Of a DNA stretch of 64,000 nucleotides, positions 1 to 9,603 are shown piece after piece. Position numbers and translations under genes: made by a program. How positions within the stretch are numbered: position 1 is the first letter of the stretch; every line of letters begins with the position of its first letter. A model generated the notes under the pieces. The model had not been told where the DNA came from, did not search any database, and was given only the letters and a program-made list of their open reading frames with translations. This stretch comes from Tethya wilhelma (Eukaryota > Porifera > Demospongiae > Tethyida > Tethyidae). Location: NCBI GenBank assembly GCA_964030475.1, contig CAXIPT010000013.1, positions 181,408 to 245,407 on the forward strand. The letters run 5' to 3'.

Positions 1-338
1 AGGAGGCGCTTTTCGTCTTGTATCCAGCTACTCAGCGAGAGGCACTAAAAACCGATGGCAAAAGCGACTGTCCCAGAAGAAACCAAGTTCATTCGTTAAA
101 GAATTAGCTTCTGAAAGTGAATAGTCTCTGAGAAAAGTTGAGCCAAGATAGAAGAAGAAGAAGAAGAATAAGAAGAAGATGGAGAAAATTGGAGGTTTGG
201 CATGTTTGTGTTTGTTACTTTAGCGATGTTTTTAGGCCATGTTTTTGGGCTCATTAGAAAGAGAAAGAGCTAAATAGTAGCTTAAGAAGCCTTTTAGTGC
301 TAAGCGCTCAGTTTTTGCAGAGTTATTCGCGTGAATAT
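1..338. other. Unassigned 5' edge
   Basis: No supportable gene. A short GAA/AAG microsatellite lies at about 150-180. Reading frames that appear to cross from here into the following gap consist of undetermined bases and carry no information. Confidence 0.6.
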
Positions 339-1167
339 NNNNNNNNNNNNNNNNNNNNNNNNNNNNNNNNNNNNNNNNNNNNNNNNNNNNNNNNNNNNNN
401 NNNNNNNNNNNNNNNNNNNNNNNNNNNNNNNNNNNNNNNNNNNNNNNNNNNNNNNNNNNNNNNNNNNNNNNNNNNNNNNNNNNNNNNNNNNNNNNNNNNN
501 NNNNNNNNNNNNNNNNNNNNNNNNNNNNNNNNNNNNNNNNNNNNNNNNNNNNNNNNNNNNNNNNNNNNNNNNNNNNNNNNNNNNNNNNNNNNNNNNNNNN
601 NNNNNNNNNNNNNNNNNNNNNNNNNNNNNNNNNNNNNNNNNNNNNNNNNNNNNNNNNNNNNNNNNNNNNNNNNNNNNNNNNNNNNNNNNNNNNNNNNNNN
701 NNNNNNNNNNNNNNNNNNNNNNNNNNNNNNNNNNNNNNNNNNNNNNNNNNNNNNNNNNNNNNNNNNNNNNNNNNNNNNNNNNNNNNNNNNNNNNNNNNNN
801 NNNNNNNNNNNNNNNNNNNNNNNNNNNNNNNNNNNNNNNNNNNNNNNNNNNNNNNNNNNNNNNNNNNNNNNNNNNNNNNNNNNNNNNNNNNNNNNNNNNN
901 NNNNNNNNNNNNNNNNNNNNNNNNNNNNNNNNNNNNNNNNNNNNNNNNNNNNNNNNNNNNNNNNNNNNNNNNNNNNNNNNNNNNNNNNNNNNNNNNNNNN
1001 NNNNNNNNNNNNNNNNNNNNNNNNNNNNNNNNNNNNNNNNNNNNNNNNNNNNNNNNNNNNNNNNNNNNNNNNNNNNNNNNNNNNNNNNNNNNNNNNNNNN
1101 NNNNNNNNNNNNNNNNNNNNNNNNNNNNNNNNNNNNNNNNNNNNNNNNNNNNNNNNNNNNNNNNNNN
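339..1167. other. Assembly gap (829 N)
   Basis: An uninterrupted run of N. The left arm of a MITE and possibly the upstream neighbour of gene A are hidden or distorted here. Confidence 0.99.
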
Positions 1168-1169
1168 GA

Positions 1170-1497
1170 ACAAGTAGTTCGCATTTTCGGCACATGACTA
1201 CTTCATTTTTGTGCCCAAGTCTTGGCCAGTAATTTAATCCTGCCTGCAATAGTTTGTTCCACTTATTAGCTAAGTGATAAGATTGGTAGAAATTTGAACC
1301 ATTAGTATGTGATCCATACTGATTAGCTATTCAAGTATACAGATCATTCTCTGAACCATTTACGACAATCATCAATGAGGGATCAAAAATGAAAATGAAG
1401 TAGTCATGTGCCGAAATTGAGACCATCCTTGTTCCAATACTTTTTACCGCACTGCCCATTCCTACACTGCTTATTTTTTGAAATTTTTACTACTTGT
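1170..1497. mobile_element. MITE, shortened left arm
   Basis: The right arm (about 1385-1497) closely matches the right arm of the complete element at 5733-6078, including the phrases AGTAGTCATGTGCCG and CACTGCCCATTCCTACACTG and the end CTACTTGT. The left side keeps only ACAAGTAG plus a short piece (CGGCACATGACTACTTCAT) of the inverted arm, so the left arm has an internal deletion or was misassembled beside the gap. No coding capacity is visible. Confidence 0.7.
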
Positions 1498-1502
1498 AAT
1501 CA

Positions 1503-1652
1503 TATGGATCTCCTCGCTCGTGATATATCTGCGCATGCGCAATATAATACTACTTTGAGCGCGCGCGCCAGACTGAGCTAGAGTGCCGGACATTTCGAAT
1601 TCTTTGTCAAGACTTGAAGATCTCGATTAATTCATTGGATCAAGGATCAATC
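1503..1652 (+). promoter_or_regulatory. Promoter/leader of 2A gene A
   Basis: A block conserved upstream of the paralogues. It holds TCCTCGCTCGTG at 1511-1522, a perfect NRF-1-type palindrome TGCGCATGCGCA at 1530-1541, and a leader with GTCAAGACTTGAAG just before the start. Conservation is seen in the sequence; the NRF-1 role is inferred from the known vertebrate consensus. Confidence 0.5.
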
Positions 1653-4199
1653 ATGACGTTGGCAAGAGTTGTAAGGAAAAAGAAGCCTGTTTCCACTGGT
1701 ACATTGTCATTTCCAGTGGTTCTCTCTATCATCAGTGGAGCTCTGTGTGTATCCTACCCCTTATTGGCACCAATTAGTGGGTGGGCCCAAGGTAACAACC
1801 TCCCCTCTCTGGAGAACTACAAACATGCAGATAAGTTGATGCAGATCTACTACACTGGTCTTTTACATATTCAAATGAATGAAAATCATAATGCGTTTAT
1901 GGATAAGCTGGGACACTGGGATGCCTTTTCACGAATGTCACATGTACAGAGCCATGTACAGGCATCGAAACAAACAAAAAGATATGGCCTGAAAAAGATT
2001 AACATTGGGGGCTTTTTTGTCAGCCTGTTTATGTTTATTTGCTTAGCTGGAAGTGGTGTATTGTCCATTTTATTGAGCTTGCTTTTGTTCAGTCTCATGG
2101 TAATGAATGTGATCCCTTTCTTATTTGTGACCATGTGCCTAATTCTTGTGGTGCTTCAATGGAAACTATGGTTACACAATGTTATTCAGAGTCGACCACA
2201 AGGAGGAAAACATCTGTGGCAATGCACTCTAGGAAGATCTAGATCTAATCTACACAGGTGTGCATTTTTTGGGAAAATCGTTGTGCTCTGTGTTACTGTT
2301 TATATCAAAGTTTATTTCTCACATCCAACCTCTAAACTTCGTTCACTCATAACTAAGTTATTAGTAATGTCTGGTGATGTTGAAACTAATCCTGGACCGC
2401 CTCCTGATAACCCACAAAAAACATCTACTTCAGCAGGCAATGAAAGGCCAACCTTTTCCAAATCTTATTCCATAGATTCTAGCCAGAAGAATTGTACTGA
2501 TACAGGACTACCAGTTCCTGGACCAGTGGTCTGTCAATCAAGTGGAGATAGCACACATAGAAAACAGAATATACTGGCAGCAGTGTCAGACACTGCGACA
2601 GTGGATTCAAGTGATATTATTCTGTTAAAAGAAAATGTTGATAAAATAAATGATGTACATGTAACAACTAGCCCTTTGGAAGGTGAGACAAAGCCAATAG
2701 CAGAACATAGACATGAACAAGAAAAATCTAGTATGGTACTGTCCAAAGATGATGGACAAGTGAATCAACACCAAGCGGCAGGACAGACAATACCATATTC
2801 AAGGGAATTCTCAGGAACTAGTAATGAGAATGCTATGTTTGTGTATCTAGAAAAGCCGCACAGAAGATGTGCCTCATATGATAAAAGAGACAGAACCAGA
2901 CCAAAATTAACTTTTACACCTTTAATTGAGATGGTTTGCAAAGCAAACAAAAAGTATTTATTAGAGCAAAGACATAATAAATGTCCAATGTGTTGGACAG
3001 AATGTAAAAAACCAAGTAGGAGTCATATAATTCCAGCTGGAGTGTTAAAGGTATTCAAACGAATATGGTGTAGTAACAACAGGGATGAATTCAAAGATTT
3101 TATCTATCACTTTGAAAAGAAGTCAACAATCAAGGCTGATTCATGGAAGCAGCAATTATTCTGCCAGGATTGTGAAGAGATATGTTCAAAACATGAAGAA
3201 AAACTTCGAAATGTATATATACAGATTATGAGTAAACCTGATTGTCCTGGGTTCAGTTTTCGAAATGAAGAATGTTGGTTTGACTATGTGCTGGCTAATA
3301 TCATGTTTCGAGGTCTTCTTGTCAATGTTGACCTCTCTGAACATTTGGAGAATAAAGACTTCGTCCAAGCATTCACTATACTGTGGAATTATTGTTTGTT
3401 GTCAGAGTATGAACACCGACAAAAGTTAAATCCATTACATACACCTGGTTTGAGAGTATTTCTTCTGCCAAGTAAACCAATTTTTAAACTAGATCTAGAA
3501 CTGCATTACTTAACAGAGCCAGTAGAACATTTTCTTCGAAACCCACAGCAAACCACCCACCACAACTGCCAAATTGGTGAAAATTTAATGATATCATTTC
3601 TATACACTAAATTTGACTGTTTTCATGTTGTGCTTCCCCTTGGTAAGAAAAGTAAAGAGCACTTTGATCAATATGATAATGGATGTTATGAAGAAGATGG
3701 TAAGTACATGCTTCAATGGACAAAACCTACAAAGGTATTCACCCAACACTTTCCTGAGGTATTATTCAGGGCAACATTTGCTGAATATGATAGGTTTTTA
3801 CGACGAATACGTGAGGAAAAACACAAACTAAGAAGACATAGTAGAGTGCTAGCAGCAAAACCAAAACTAGGTCAACTAAAATCTAAGAGGCAAAAACAAG
3901 AGGAAGAGGGAGCAGACCAACTATTGGTTACAGATTTAACAGTTTCATGCACAGAAAGCGAGTACGATCAAATGATTGAAAAAGCAGCAGAACGAGCACT
4001 TCACTATTCTTCCTTGAAGAAGATTACATCAATGGAAGATGAACTAAGATCTGTGAAGGATGAATTAAAATCTTCTCAAGCAAAAGTTAAGCATTTTGAA
4101 AACACATTAAAAAGGCCAGTGATACTTAGGAGTGAGTCAATTCGTTCAGCTACTGATTTGGAAGAAACAAGTGTTATTCAAAGAAGCATTTCAAAATAA
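1653..4199 (+). CDS. 2A-split membrane / HNH-like zinc protein, paralogue A
   Basis: A single exon encoding 848 aa. I chose the ATG at 1653 because the residues after it (ARVVRKKKPVST) are shared by all four paralogues; the frame is open 13 codons further up without an ATG. Residues 19-43, 119-169 (two helices) and about 206-222 are hydrophobic. Residues 240-249 form SGDVETNPGP, the full 2A consensus D(V/I)ExNPGP, coded at 2370-2399. 2A makes ribosomes skip the final Gly-Pro bond, so I infer two products, 248 aa (membrane) and 600 aa (soluble). The soluble part has a Ser/Thr-rich linker, then C444-x2-C447, SHIIP with H458, C504-x2-C507, a conserved FRGLLVNVDL and FLYTKFDxFHVVLP region, and a short C-terminal coiled coil. 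The zinc layout resembles HNH nucleases, but no function is established. This is the shortest paralogue. Confidence 0.9.
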   Translation: MTLARVVRKKKPVSTGTLSFPVVLSIISGALCVSYPLLAPISGWAQGNNLPSLENYKHADKLMQIYYTGLLHIQMNENHNAFMDKLGHWDAFSRMSHVQSHVQASKQTKRYGLKKINIGGFFVSLFMFICLAGSGVLSILLSLLLFSLMVMNVIPFLFVTMCLILVVLQWKLWLHNVIQSRPQGGKHLWQCTLGRSRSNLHRCAFFGKIVVLCVTVYIKVYFSHPTSKLRSLITKLLVMSGDVETNPGPPPDNPQKTSTSAGNERPTFSKSYSIDSSQKNCTDTGLPVPGPVVCQSSGDSTHRKQNILAAVSDTATVDSSDIILLKENVDKINDVHVTTSPLEGETKPIAEHRHEQEKSSMVLSKDDGQVNQHQAAGQTIPYSREFSGTSNENAMFVYLEKPHRRCASYDKRDRTRPKLTFTPLIEMVCKANKKYLLEQRHNKCPMCWTECKKPSRSHIIPAGVLKVFKRIWCSNNRDEFKDFIYHFEKKSTIKADSWKQQLFCQDCEEICSKHEEKLRNVYIQIMSKPDCPGFSFRNEECWFDYVLANIMFRGLLVNVDLSEHLENKDFVQAFTILWNYCLLSEYEHRQKLNPLHTPGLRVFLLPSKPIFKLDLELHYLTEPVEHFLRNPQQTTHHNCQIGENLMISFLYTKFDCFHVVLPLGKKSKEHFDQYDNGCYEEDGKYMLQWTKPTKVFTQHFPEVLFRATFAEYDRFLRRIREEKHKLRRHSRVLAAKPKLGQLKSKRQKQEEEGADQLLVTDLTVSCTESEYDQMIEKAAERALHYSSLKKITSMEDELRSVKDELKSSQAKVKHFENTLKRPVILRSESIRSATDLEETSVIQRSISK
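2370..2399 (+). other. 2A ribosome-skipping motif, gene A
   Basis: Encodes SGDVETNPGP, preceded by a hydrophobic/basic stretch ending in LLVM. This matches the minimal 2A consensus at every fixed position. Skipping would fall between G248 and P249. Confidence 0.9.
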
Positions 4200-4283
4200 A
4201 TGCATAGCCTTATAATTATAGTGTGGATATAATTATTGTATGTAAATAAAATACAAGTTGTGTTACTGAATGATCTAATATCT

Positions 4284-5615
4284 TTACCACAGTGCTCCTT
4301 CCTTTTTATTTGCCTTTGCCATCTCCAATATTGCCTAACGTGATAATTAATGTACACATATTATACCAATGACATGCAGTCTCATTGTAGTTAATGTTAC
4401 TCACAGTAACTCTAGCCTTTTCTTTTGCTTCATATTATTATAGTCTGAGATTTTCTGGACAGCTGCATGTGCTCCGTTCTGTCTATTATGATTATTACAC
4501 AATAAAGAATTATGATGACAAAATTTAATAATACTGAAACAAAAACCTCCCTCTTGATATATTAATGGTATTTTATCCTTAATGTCAGCTCTGAAGCAAA
4601 CATTTATTTTATTACTATTACTGTAATCATTTTCTGATTTCTAATTTACATACCTTGATCCCATTAGCGTTGAATCAGCAACATCTATAATATCAATCAT
4701 TAAAATATCCCCACTGACTTAAAGACTGCTTAAACATTCACACTCTATCCTCTTGAGTCTTGACTGACCTGGACTAGTTTCTCTGGCCCTCCTCTGCTCA
4801 TTCTTAACTCTTTTCTTCTCAATCCTGACCTCCCTACCGGAGGCTTTAGGGAGTAGCTCATCAAACACCTGCACACCAAAAATCATTCACACAATCACTA
4901 ACCATTTCCTGGTGTTTTCTGAGCTCGTTGTCTCCCTTTCATTAATCTCTCCTTCTTACCCAATTAATCTCTCTTCCCTTTCAAAAATATCTTCATTTCT
5001 ATAATTGGGTCCCTAACATTACGTGCACACACCATTGCACACAAAACCACATTATCAGTAGAAACCTCACTACAGTAGAACCTCGATTATCCGAACACCT
5101 CGGGGCACGGCCTAACTTCAAGCGTTCGGAAAACCGAATTTGTTCGGATAACTGAAGCGATAAAATTACGCTTGTTTTTACCGCTCTAACAGTAGCCACG
5201 ATAGTTTTACTAGCTCTTTAGCATCTCAGAACACTAGTAGATTGTATTTTTCTTCGATCAAACTTGAATAATAGCAACCGCGTGAACGATTACGTAAACC
5301 TCAAGCTCGAAAAGAGGGCGGAGTCCGTTCAGATTTGTTCTAATTAACCGAAATTTGGTCTTCCAGCTCTGTTCGGATAATCGAGAGTTCGGATAAGCGA
5401 GGTTCGGATAATCGAGGTTCTACTGTATCACAACTATAGAGAGACATACATTCACCACAACATCTGATAAATGGTGCAAACACAATACAAGCCAGAGGAA
5501 GGTATGGGGAATAGGAATGGAATTATGTGTACCTGAGAGGGTCCCATTCTTGGTCCAACAGAGGGTCCAATCATAGCTCCGGATCCACTAATCGACTGTG
5601 ACTGTCCCAGTAGCT
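4284..5615 (-). pseudogene. Truncated SCI1-like gene, tail copy 1
   Basis: Homologous to exons 7-11 and the 3' part of exon 6 of the whole gene at 21621-23923. The pieces appear in the same order and orientation, with intron remnants. It ends abruptly inside exon 6 at about 5615. It is the most diverged of the three fragments and is interrupted by a pogo/Tigger-like element at 5073-5425. It lies convergent with gene A and lacks every 5' exon, so it cannot make the normal protein. Being both shortest and most diverged suggests it is the oldest duplicate. Confidence 0.85.
5073..5425. mobile_element. Tigger/pogo-like non-autonomous DNA element
   Basis: The ends are inverted: CAGTAGAACCTCGATTATCC at the left and its complement GGTTCTACTG at the right, flanked by TA at 5071-5072 and 5426-5427. 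This is the terminal type and TA target of pogo/Tigger elements (Tc1-mariner superfamily). The 353-bp interior has extra GTTCGGATAA repeats and no transposase. Tail copies 2-4 show the uninterrupted empty site (CCTCACTATCACAAC), which confirms the boundaries. Confidence 0.9.
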
Positions 5616-5638
5616 AGCTTAGTCGTCCTGTGAGCTAT

Positions 5639-5732
5639 ATTATAATTTATGCTTTGTGGAACTCAAACCCTGTTGCTATGTGGCCACATGCATAGCATCA
5701 AGGTTTGAGTTCCACAAAGCATAGATTATAAT
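5639..5732. repeat. Short near-perfect hairpin (palindromic MITE)
   Basis: Two arms of about 30 bp (ATGCTTTGTGGAACTCAAAC and its complement) flank a loop of about 30 bp. It directly abuts the longer MITE that begins at 5733. It does not encode a protein. Confidence 0.75.
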
Positions 5733-6078
5733 ACAAGTAGTAAAAATTTTGTAAAAATACTGAAGCAGTGTAGGAATGGGCAGTGCTCTAAAAAGCAATG
5801 AAACAAGGCAAGACTCGGAACTCCGGCACATGACTACTTCATTTCAGTTACTTAGCTGGACATTTTCAATAGTCATCAGCTACATGGTTACAATGGGGAT
5901 GAAATAACAGCAAGCATGCAGGTACGACCGTACGTAAAACCTATGTAAGATTATGAGACTTAGGCATAAAAAATGAAGTAGTCATGTGCCGGAGTTCCGA
6001 GTCTTGCCTTGTTTCATTGCTTTTTAGAGCACTGCCCATTCCTACACTGCTTATTTTTACAAAATTTTTACTACTTGT
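5733..6078. mobile_element. MITE with ~105-bp terminal inverted repeats
   Basis: The left arm from ACAAGTAG (5733) to about 5842 is repeated as its reverse complement from about 5970 to CTACTTGT (6078). The roughly 130-bp centre is unrelated, and there is no ORF. A relative lies at 1170-1497. Both sit just upstream of a 2A gene promoter. The family is not recognised. Confidence 0.85.
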
Positions 6079-6304
6079 TCATTCACTTTTTTTAACACTA
6101 AGGTGTTCAATTGCATGAAGCTAGACTATTCTACAGTCTCAGGAAAACCAGGTGTGCTTGCAGTAACATTGAATAGTCTAGTTCCAGGACCAAGAGATAT
6201 CAGATCATGATCACCAGCTGAACCTGTAGTACTGTACCATATTAGCATCTATTATCTATGATATTAGTGACTGTCACGGTGTAACTGATGATATTAGTGA
6301 CTGT
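6079..6304. other. Spacer between MITE and gene B promoter
   Basis: No gene or RNA is seen. A short direct repeat (GATATTAGTGACTGT) occurs twice near 6265-6305. Confidence 0.4.
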
Positions 6305-6501
6305 GTGGGAAATTCCTCGCTCGTGTAACTGCGCGTGCGCAATATCATGCTTACTTCCGAAGACGACAAAATTCTCGGAGCTATGAATTTCTGAGCGCGA
6401 ACCCAATCATAGCCAGAGGTGGAGTGAGTGCTTAAAGCTTCACATATTATTTTTGGTCAAGACTTGAAGTCTCGGTTTATTCATTAGATAGAGGATCGAT
6501 C
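6305..6501 (+). promoter_or_regulatory. Promoter/leader of 2A gene B
   Basis: Carries TCCTCGCTCGTG at 6314-6325 and TGCGCGTGCGCA at 6330-6341, a one-base variant of the palindrome upstream of A and C. The leader phrase GTCAAGACTTGAAG follows near 6457. Confidence 0.45.
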
Positions 6502-9468
6502 ATGATATTGGCTAGAGTTGTACGAAAAAAGAAGCCTGTTTCCACTGGTACATTGTCATTTCCAGTGATTCTCTCTATCATCAGTGGAGTTCTGTGTGTA
6601 TCCCACCCCATATTGGCGCCAATTAGTGGGTGGGCTCGAGGTAATAACCTTACCGCTCTGGAGAGCTACAAACATGCAGATAAGTTGATGCAGATTTATT
6701 CTACTGGTCTTTTACTCGTTCAAATACATGAAAATGCGTTTATGGATAAGCTGGGAGACAGGGATGCCTTTCCACGAATGTCACATGTACAGAGCAATGT
6801 GAAGGCATTGAAACAAACAAAAAGATATGGCCTGAAGAAGATCAACATTGGGGGCTTTTTTGTCAGCCTGTTTATGTTTATTTGCTCCGCTGGAAGTGGT
6901 GTATTGTCCATTTTATTGAGCTTACTCTCGTTTGGCCTCATGGTAATGAATGTGATCCCTTTCCTTTTTGTGATCATGTGCTTTACCCTTGTGGTGCTTC
7001 AATGGAAACCATGGTTACACAACGTTATTCATAGTCAACCACAAGGAGAAAAATACTTGTGGCAATGCACTCGAGCTCTAGGAAGGGCTAGATCTAATCT
7101 ACACATGTATGCAAAAATCATTGTGCTTTGTGTTACTGTATATGCAGTCTTTTTTTCATGTGCAATCTCTAAACTTCTTTCACTCATAACTAAATTGTTG
7201 GTAATGTCTGGTGATGTTGAGACTAATCCTGGGCCTCCTGCTGATAAGCCACCAAAAACAACTGATTCAGCAGGCAATGGAGAGCCAAAATCCCTGGGTT
7301 CTAGCCAAGAGAATTTCACTGACACTGCACTTGCACAAAACCCGATTCAAGCAGAAGATCAGTCAAATGGAGAAAGCATAGATAGAAAACAACGGATACC
7401 AACAGAGGATATTGATTCACCGTCTCAGATGGAGGAAGAATCAATTATTCCATTCAATTTGCCCCGGACAGGAATTGTTAAAGAAACAAATCATTTAAGT
7501 GATTCTTTAAAAGGTCAGGTAAATGCTATACCTGCTGAATCAACAATGCAAACATCTGATACTATGGTGAGTTCTAAATTGCCAGATTTTCCCAGAGCAA
7601 CAGATCCTGCATTTAGTGGACCCCACTCATCTCCAGTTCAAGCTTCTACAATGGATACTTCCAGTCATTCTGATCTTGAAACTGGTATTCAGAAGACTAT
7701 TTTCCCAGCACTTGTAAAATGTAGTCTTGAAACACTTACCAGTGAAGAAGACAAAAAATTGTACAAAATGTGTCAAGTTCAAAATGGAAGATACAGAATG
7801 GAACCTGCTAAACAGGAACATGAGAAATGCCCACTTTGCATGAAAGAATGCAAAGCATCACAAAGTCATATTATTCCAAGAAAGATCCTGGACATTTTTC
7901 AAAAAATTCACTGTGCAGTAGCTGATTACATCTTTAACCTTACTACGGGAGGAAGACAAGGACCAGAGAGGATAAAGTATTACATGCTTTGTGAAGAATG
8001 TGAACATAAGTTTTCCAACGAAGAAGAAGCACTCCAAAAGATGTATTGCCAAATAATGAACAACCCCAAAAAACAAAGCTTTAAAGTACCAAATGACAAT
8101 GACTGGCTTGGGGTAGTCTTTGCAATTATTCTACTACGGGGGCTCTTTGTTAATGTTGATCTAGTCAAGTTCTTCAAGTTCAAACAATTCTGGTTAGTAT
8201 TCAAGTCTCTATGGACCTACTGTAATACTAAAGATCAAACAAACAAACCTGACATTCGAGTTGTTTTGGCAACTGACAACCCATTCAAAGATACCAAAAT
8301 GCGAGACTTTGCCTTTTCATTGGAATTAGTTCGTCGTAGCTTCATGTTCACAACTTTCTGTAGAGATGGAGGCCATTACTTTCTTTACACCAAATTTGAC
8401 ATTTTCCACATTGTGCTCCCACTTGTAGGTTACTCAACAATTGAAACAAGTATACATGTGTCTACTACTGATTCAAATTCCTGCATACTCCACCGTTCTT
8501 GGTTACCTGAAGAATTGGATAGAGCTATTTCTTTAGAATTTGCAAAACATAATTCTAAGTTTCACACTGTTCATTATCCTAGAACAACACCACACATCAA
8601 AGCCGTGTATGATAGTCCTGGTTCATCACCAGGAAAACTAAAGGCAAAGAAAGCACATTCTGGATCTGATTTTGGTGATGTAATCATTGATCTTAAACTG
8701 AAGCTAGAGGATTGCGTCATTGATGAAGCAATAAAACACTCCCCTTTGAGGTCTCCAGCTGAAGAGCTGAAAGCAGCAACAGATAAAGTTAAAGACGCTA
8801 ATGTTAGGCTGGATAAAATGGAATCAGAGAGAAATGAAAGAGAAAGGGAGTTTGACCTCTATACAAATGATCTCAAGGGCCAGATAGACGCACTTAGAGA
8901 AGAATTTAAGTCAAAAGAAGAAGAAGCTAATAAAGCAGGTGAATCATTAAAAAATGCAGAACAGAAGTTGGGCAAAGTCAATAGTAAGGTGGAGAAACTT
9001 ACAAGAGAACTGGAAAGTGACAAGGAAAAATCAGAAACCCTAAAAGAAAAACTAGATTCAGCAAAGGCAAAAGCTAAAGAAAAGCAAGCAGCTTTAGAGA
9101 AAGAGAGAGAGAAAGTGAGAGAAAAGCAAAATGATATAGACATGCTTGTTGATGGGTATACTAAATCTAAGTTGCAATGGGAAAAAGAACTAAAAGAGCG
9201 GAAATCTGCTGTAGTTGAAGAACAACTAAAAACATGTAAACAAAAATTTGTAACAGTACAATTACAAACAAAATATGATCAAAAGACCAGAATGTTAGTA
9301 TCCAAAATTAAAATGGAATTGAAAAGTATCCTTAATGAAATGGAAGAGATCAGAAATTTGGCAGAAATAGTATGTACAACTGAAATACAGGAACAATGTG
9401 AAGACTTAGTGAAAGAACTTAAACTGCATGCACGTACACATGTACGATCAGTCACTGTTAGTTGGTAG
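6502..9468 (+). CDS. 2A-split membrane / HNH-like zinc protein, paralogue B
   Basis: A single exon encoding 988 aa, with a start equivalent to that of A. The N-terminal 244 residues carry the same hydrophobic segments and end in SGDVETNPGP (coded at 7207-7236), so products of 244 and 744 aa are inferred. The soluble product has a long Ser/Thr/Pro-rich linker, C443-x2-C446, SHIIP with H456, C497-x2-C500, and the conserved LLRGLFVNVDL and FLYTKFDxFHIVLP blocks. It then has a much longer Glu/Lys-rich coiled coil (about residues 750-970) than its paralogues, which suggests oligomerisation or a scaffold role. The N-terminal part is much closer to the other copies than the C-terminal part. No catalytic activity can be assigned. 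Confidence 0.9.
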   Translation: MILARVVRKKKPVSTGTLSFPVILSIISGVLCVSHPILAPISGWARGNNLTALESYKHADKLMQIYSTGLLLVQIHENAFMDKLGDRDAFPRMSHVQSNVKALKQTKRYGLKKINIGGFFVSLFMFICSAGSGVLSILLSLLSFGLMVMNVIPFLFVIMCFTLVVLQWKPWLHNVIHSQPQGEKYLWQCTRALGRARSNLHMYAKIIVLCVTVYAVFFSCAISKLLSLITKLLVMSGDVETNPGPPADKPPKTTDSAGNGEPKSLGSSQENFTDTALAQNPIQAEDQSNGESIDRKQRIPTEDIDSPSQMEEESIIPFNLPRTGIVKETNHLSDSLKGQVNAIPAESTMQTSDTMVSSKLPDFPRATDPAFSGPHSSPVQASTMDTSSHSDLETGIQKTIFPALVKCSLETLTSEEDKKLYKMCQVQNGRYRMEPAKQEHEKCPLCMKECKASQSHIIPRKILDIFQKIHCAVADYIFNLTTGGRQGPERIKYYMLCEECEHKFSNEEEALQKMYCQIMNNPKKQSFKVPNDNDWLGVVFAIILLRGLFVNVDLVKFFKFKQFWLVFKSLWTYCNTKDQTNKPDIRVVLATDNPFKDTKMRDFAFSLELVRRSFMFTTFCRDGGHYFLYTKFDIFHIVLPLVGYSTIETSIHVSTTDSNSCILHRSWLPEELDRAISLEFAKHNSKFHTVHYPRTTPHIKAVYDSPGSSPGKLKAKKAHSGSDFGDVIIDLKLKLEDCVIDEAIKHSPLRSPAEELKAATDKVKDANVRLDKMESERNEREREFDLYTNDLKGQIDALREEFKSKEEEANKAGESLKNAEQKLGKVNSKVEKLTRELESDKEKSETLKEKLDSAKAKAKEKQAALEKEREKVREKQNDIDMLVDGYTKSKLQWEKELKERKSAVVEEQLKTCKQKFVTVQLQTKYDQKTRMLVSKIKMELKSILNEMEEIRNLAEIVCTTEIQEQCEDLVKELKLHARTHVRSVTVSW
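7207..7236 (+). other. 2A ribosome-skipping motif, gene B
   Basis: Encodes SGDVETNPGP. Skipping is expected between G244 and P245. Confidence 0.9.
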
Positions 9469-9603
9469 CATATTTTTTGTACCCACTGTTTTTAATACTA
9501 ATGTATATCTTTACTTGTAATGTTTATTTTATGTACAGGTTATTGTCAATTGCAGTCTCCAACATGTACTATTATTTTGTGGTCACATCAATTCACATAC
9601 ATT

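Noticed and set aside
232..1249. Long frames on both strands around the N run
   Set aside because: They consist almost wholly of undetermined bases.
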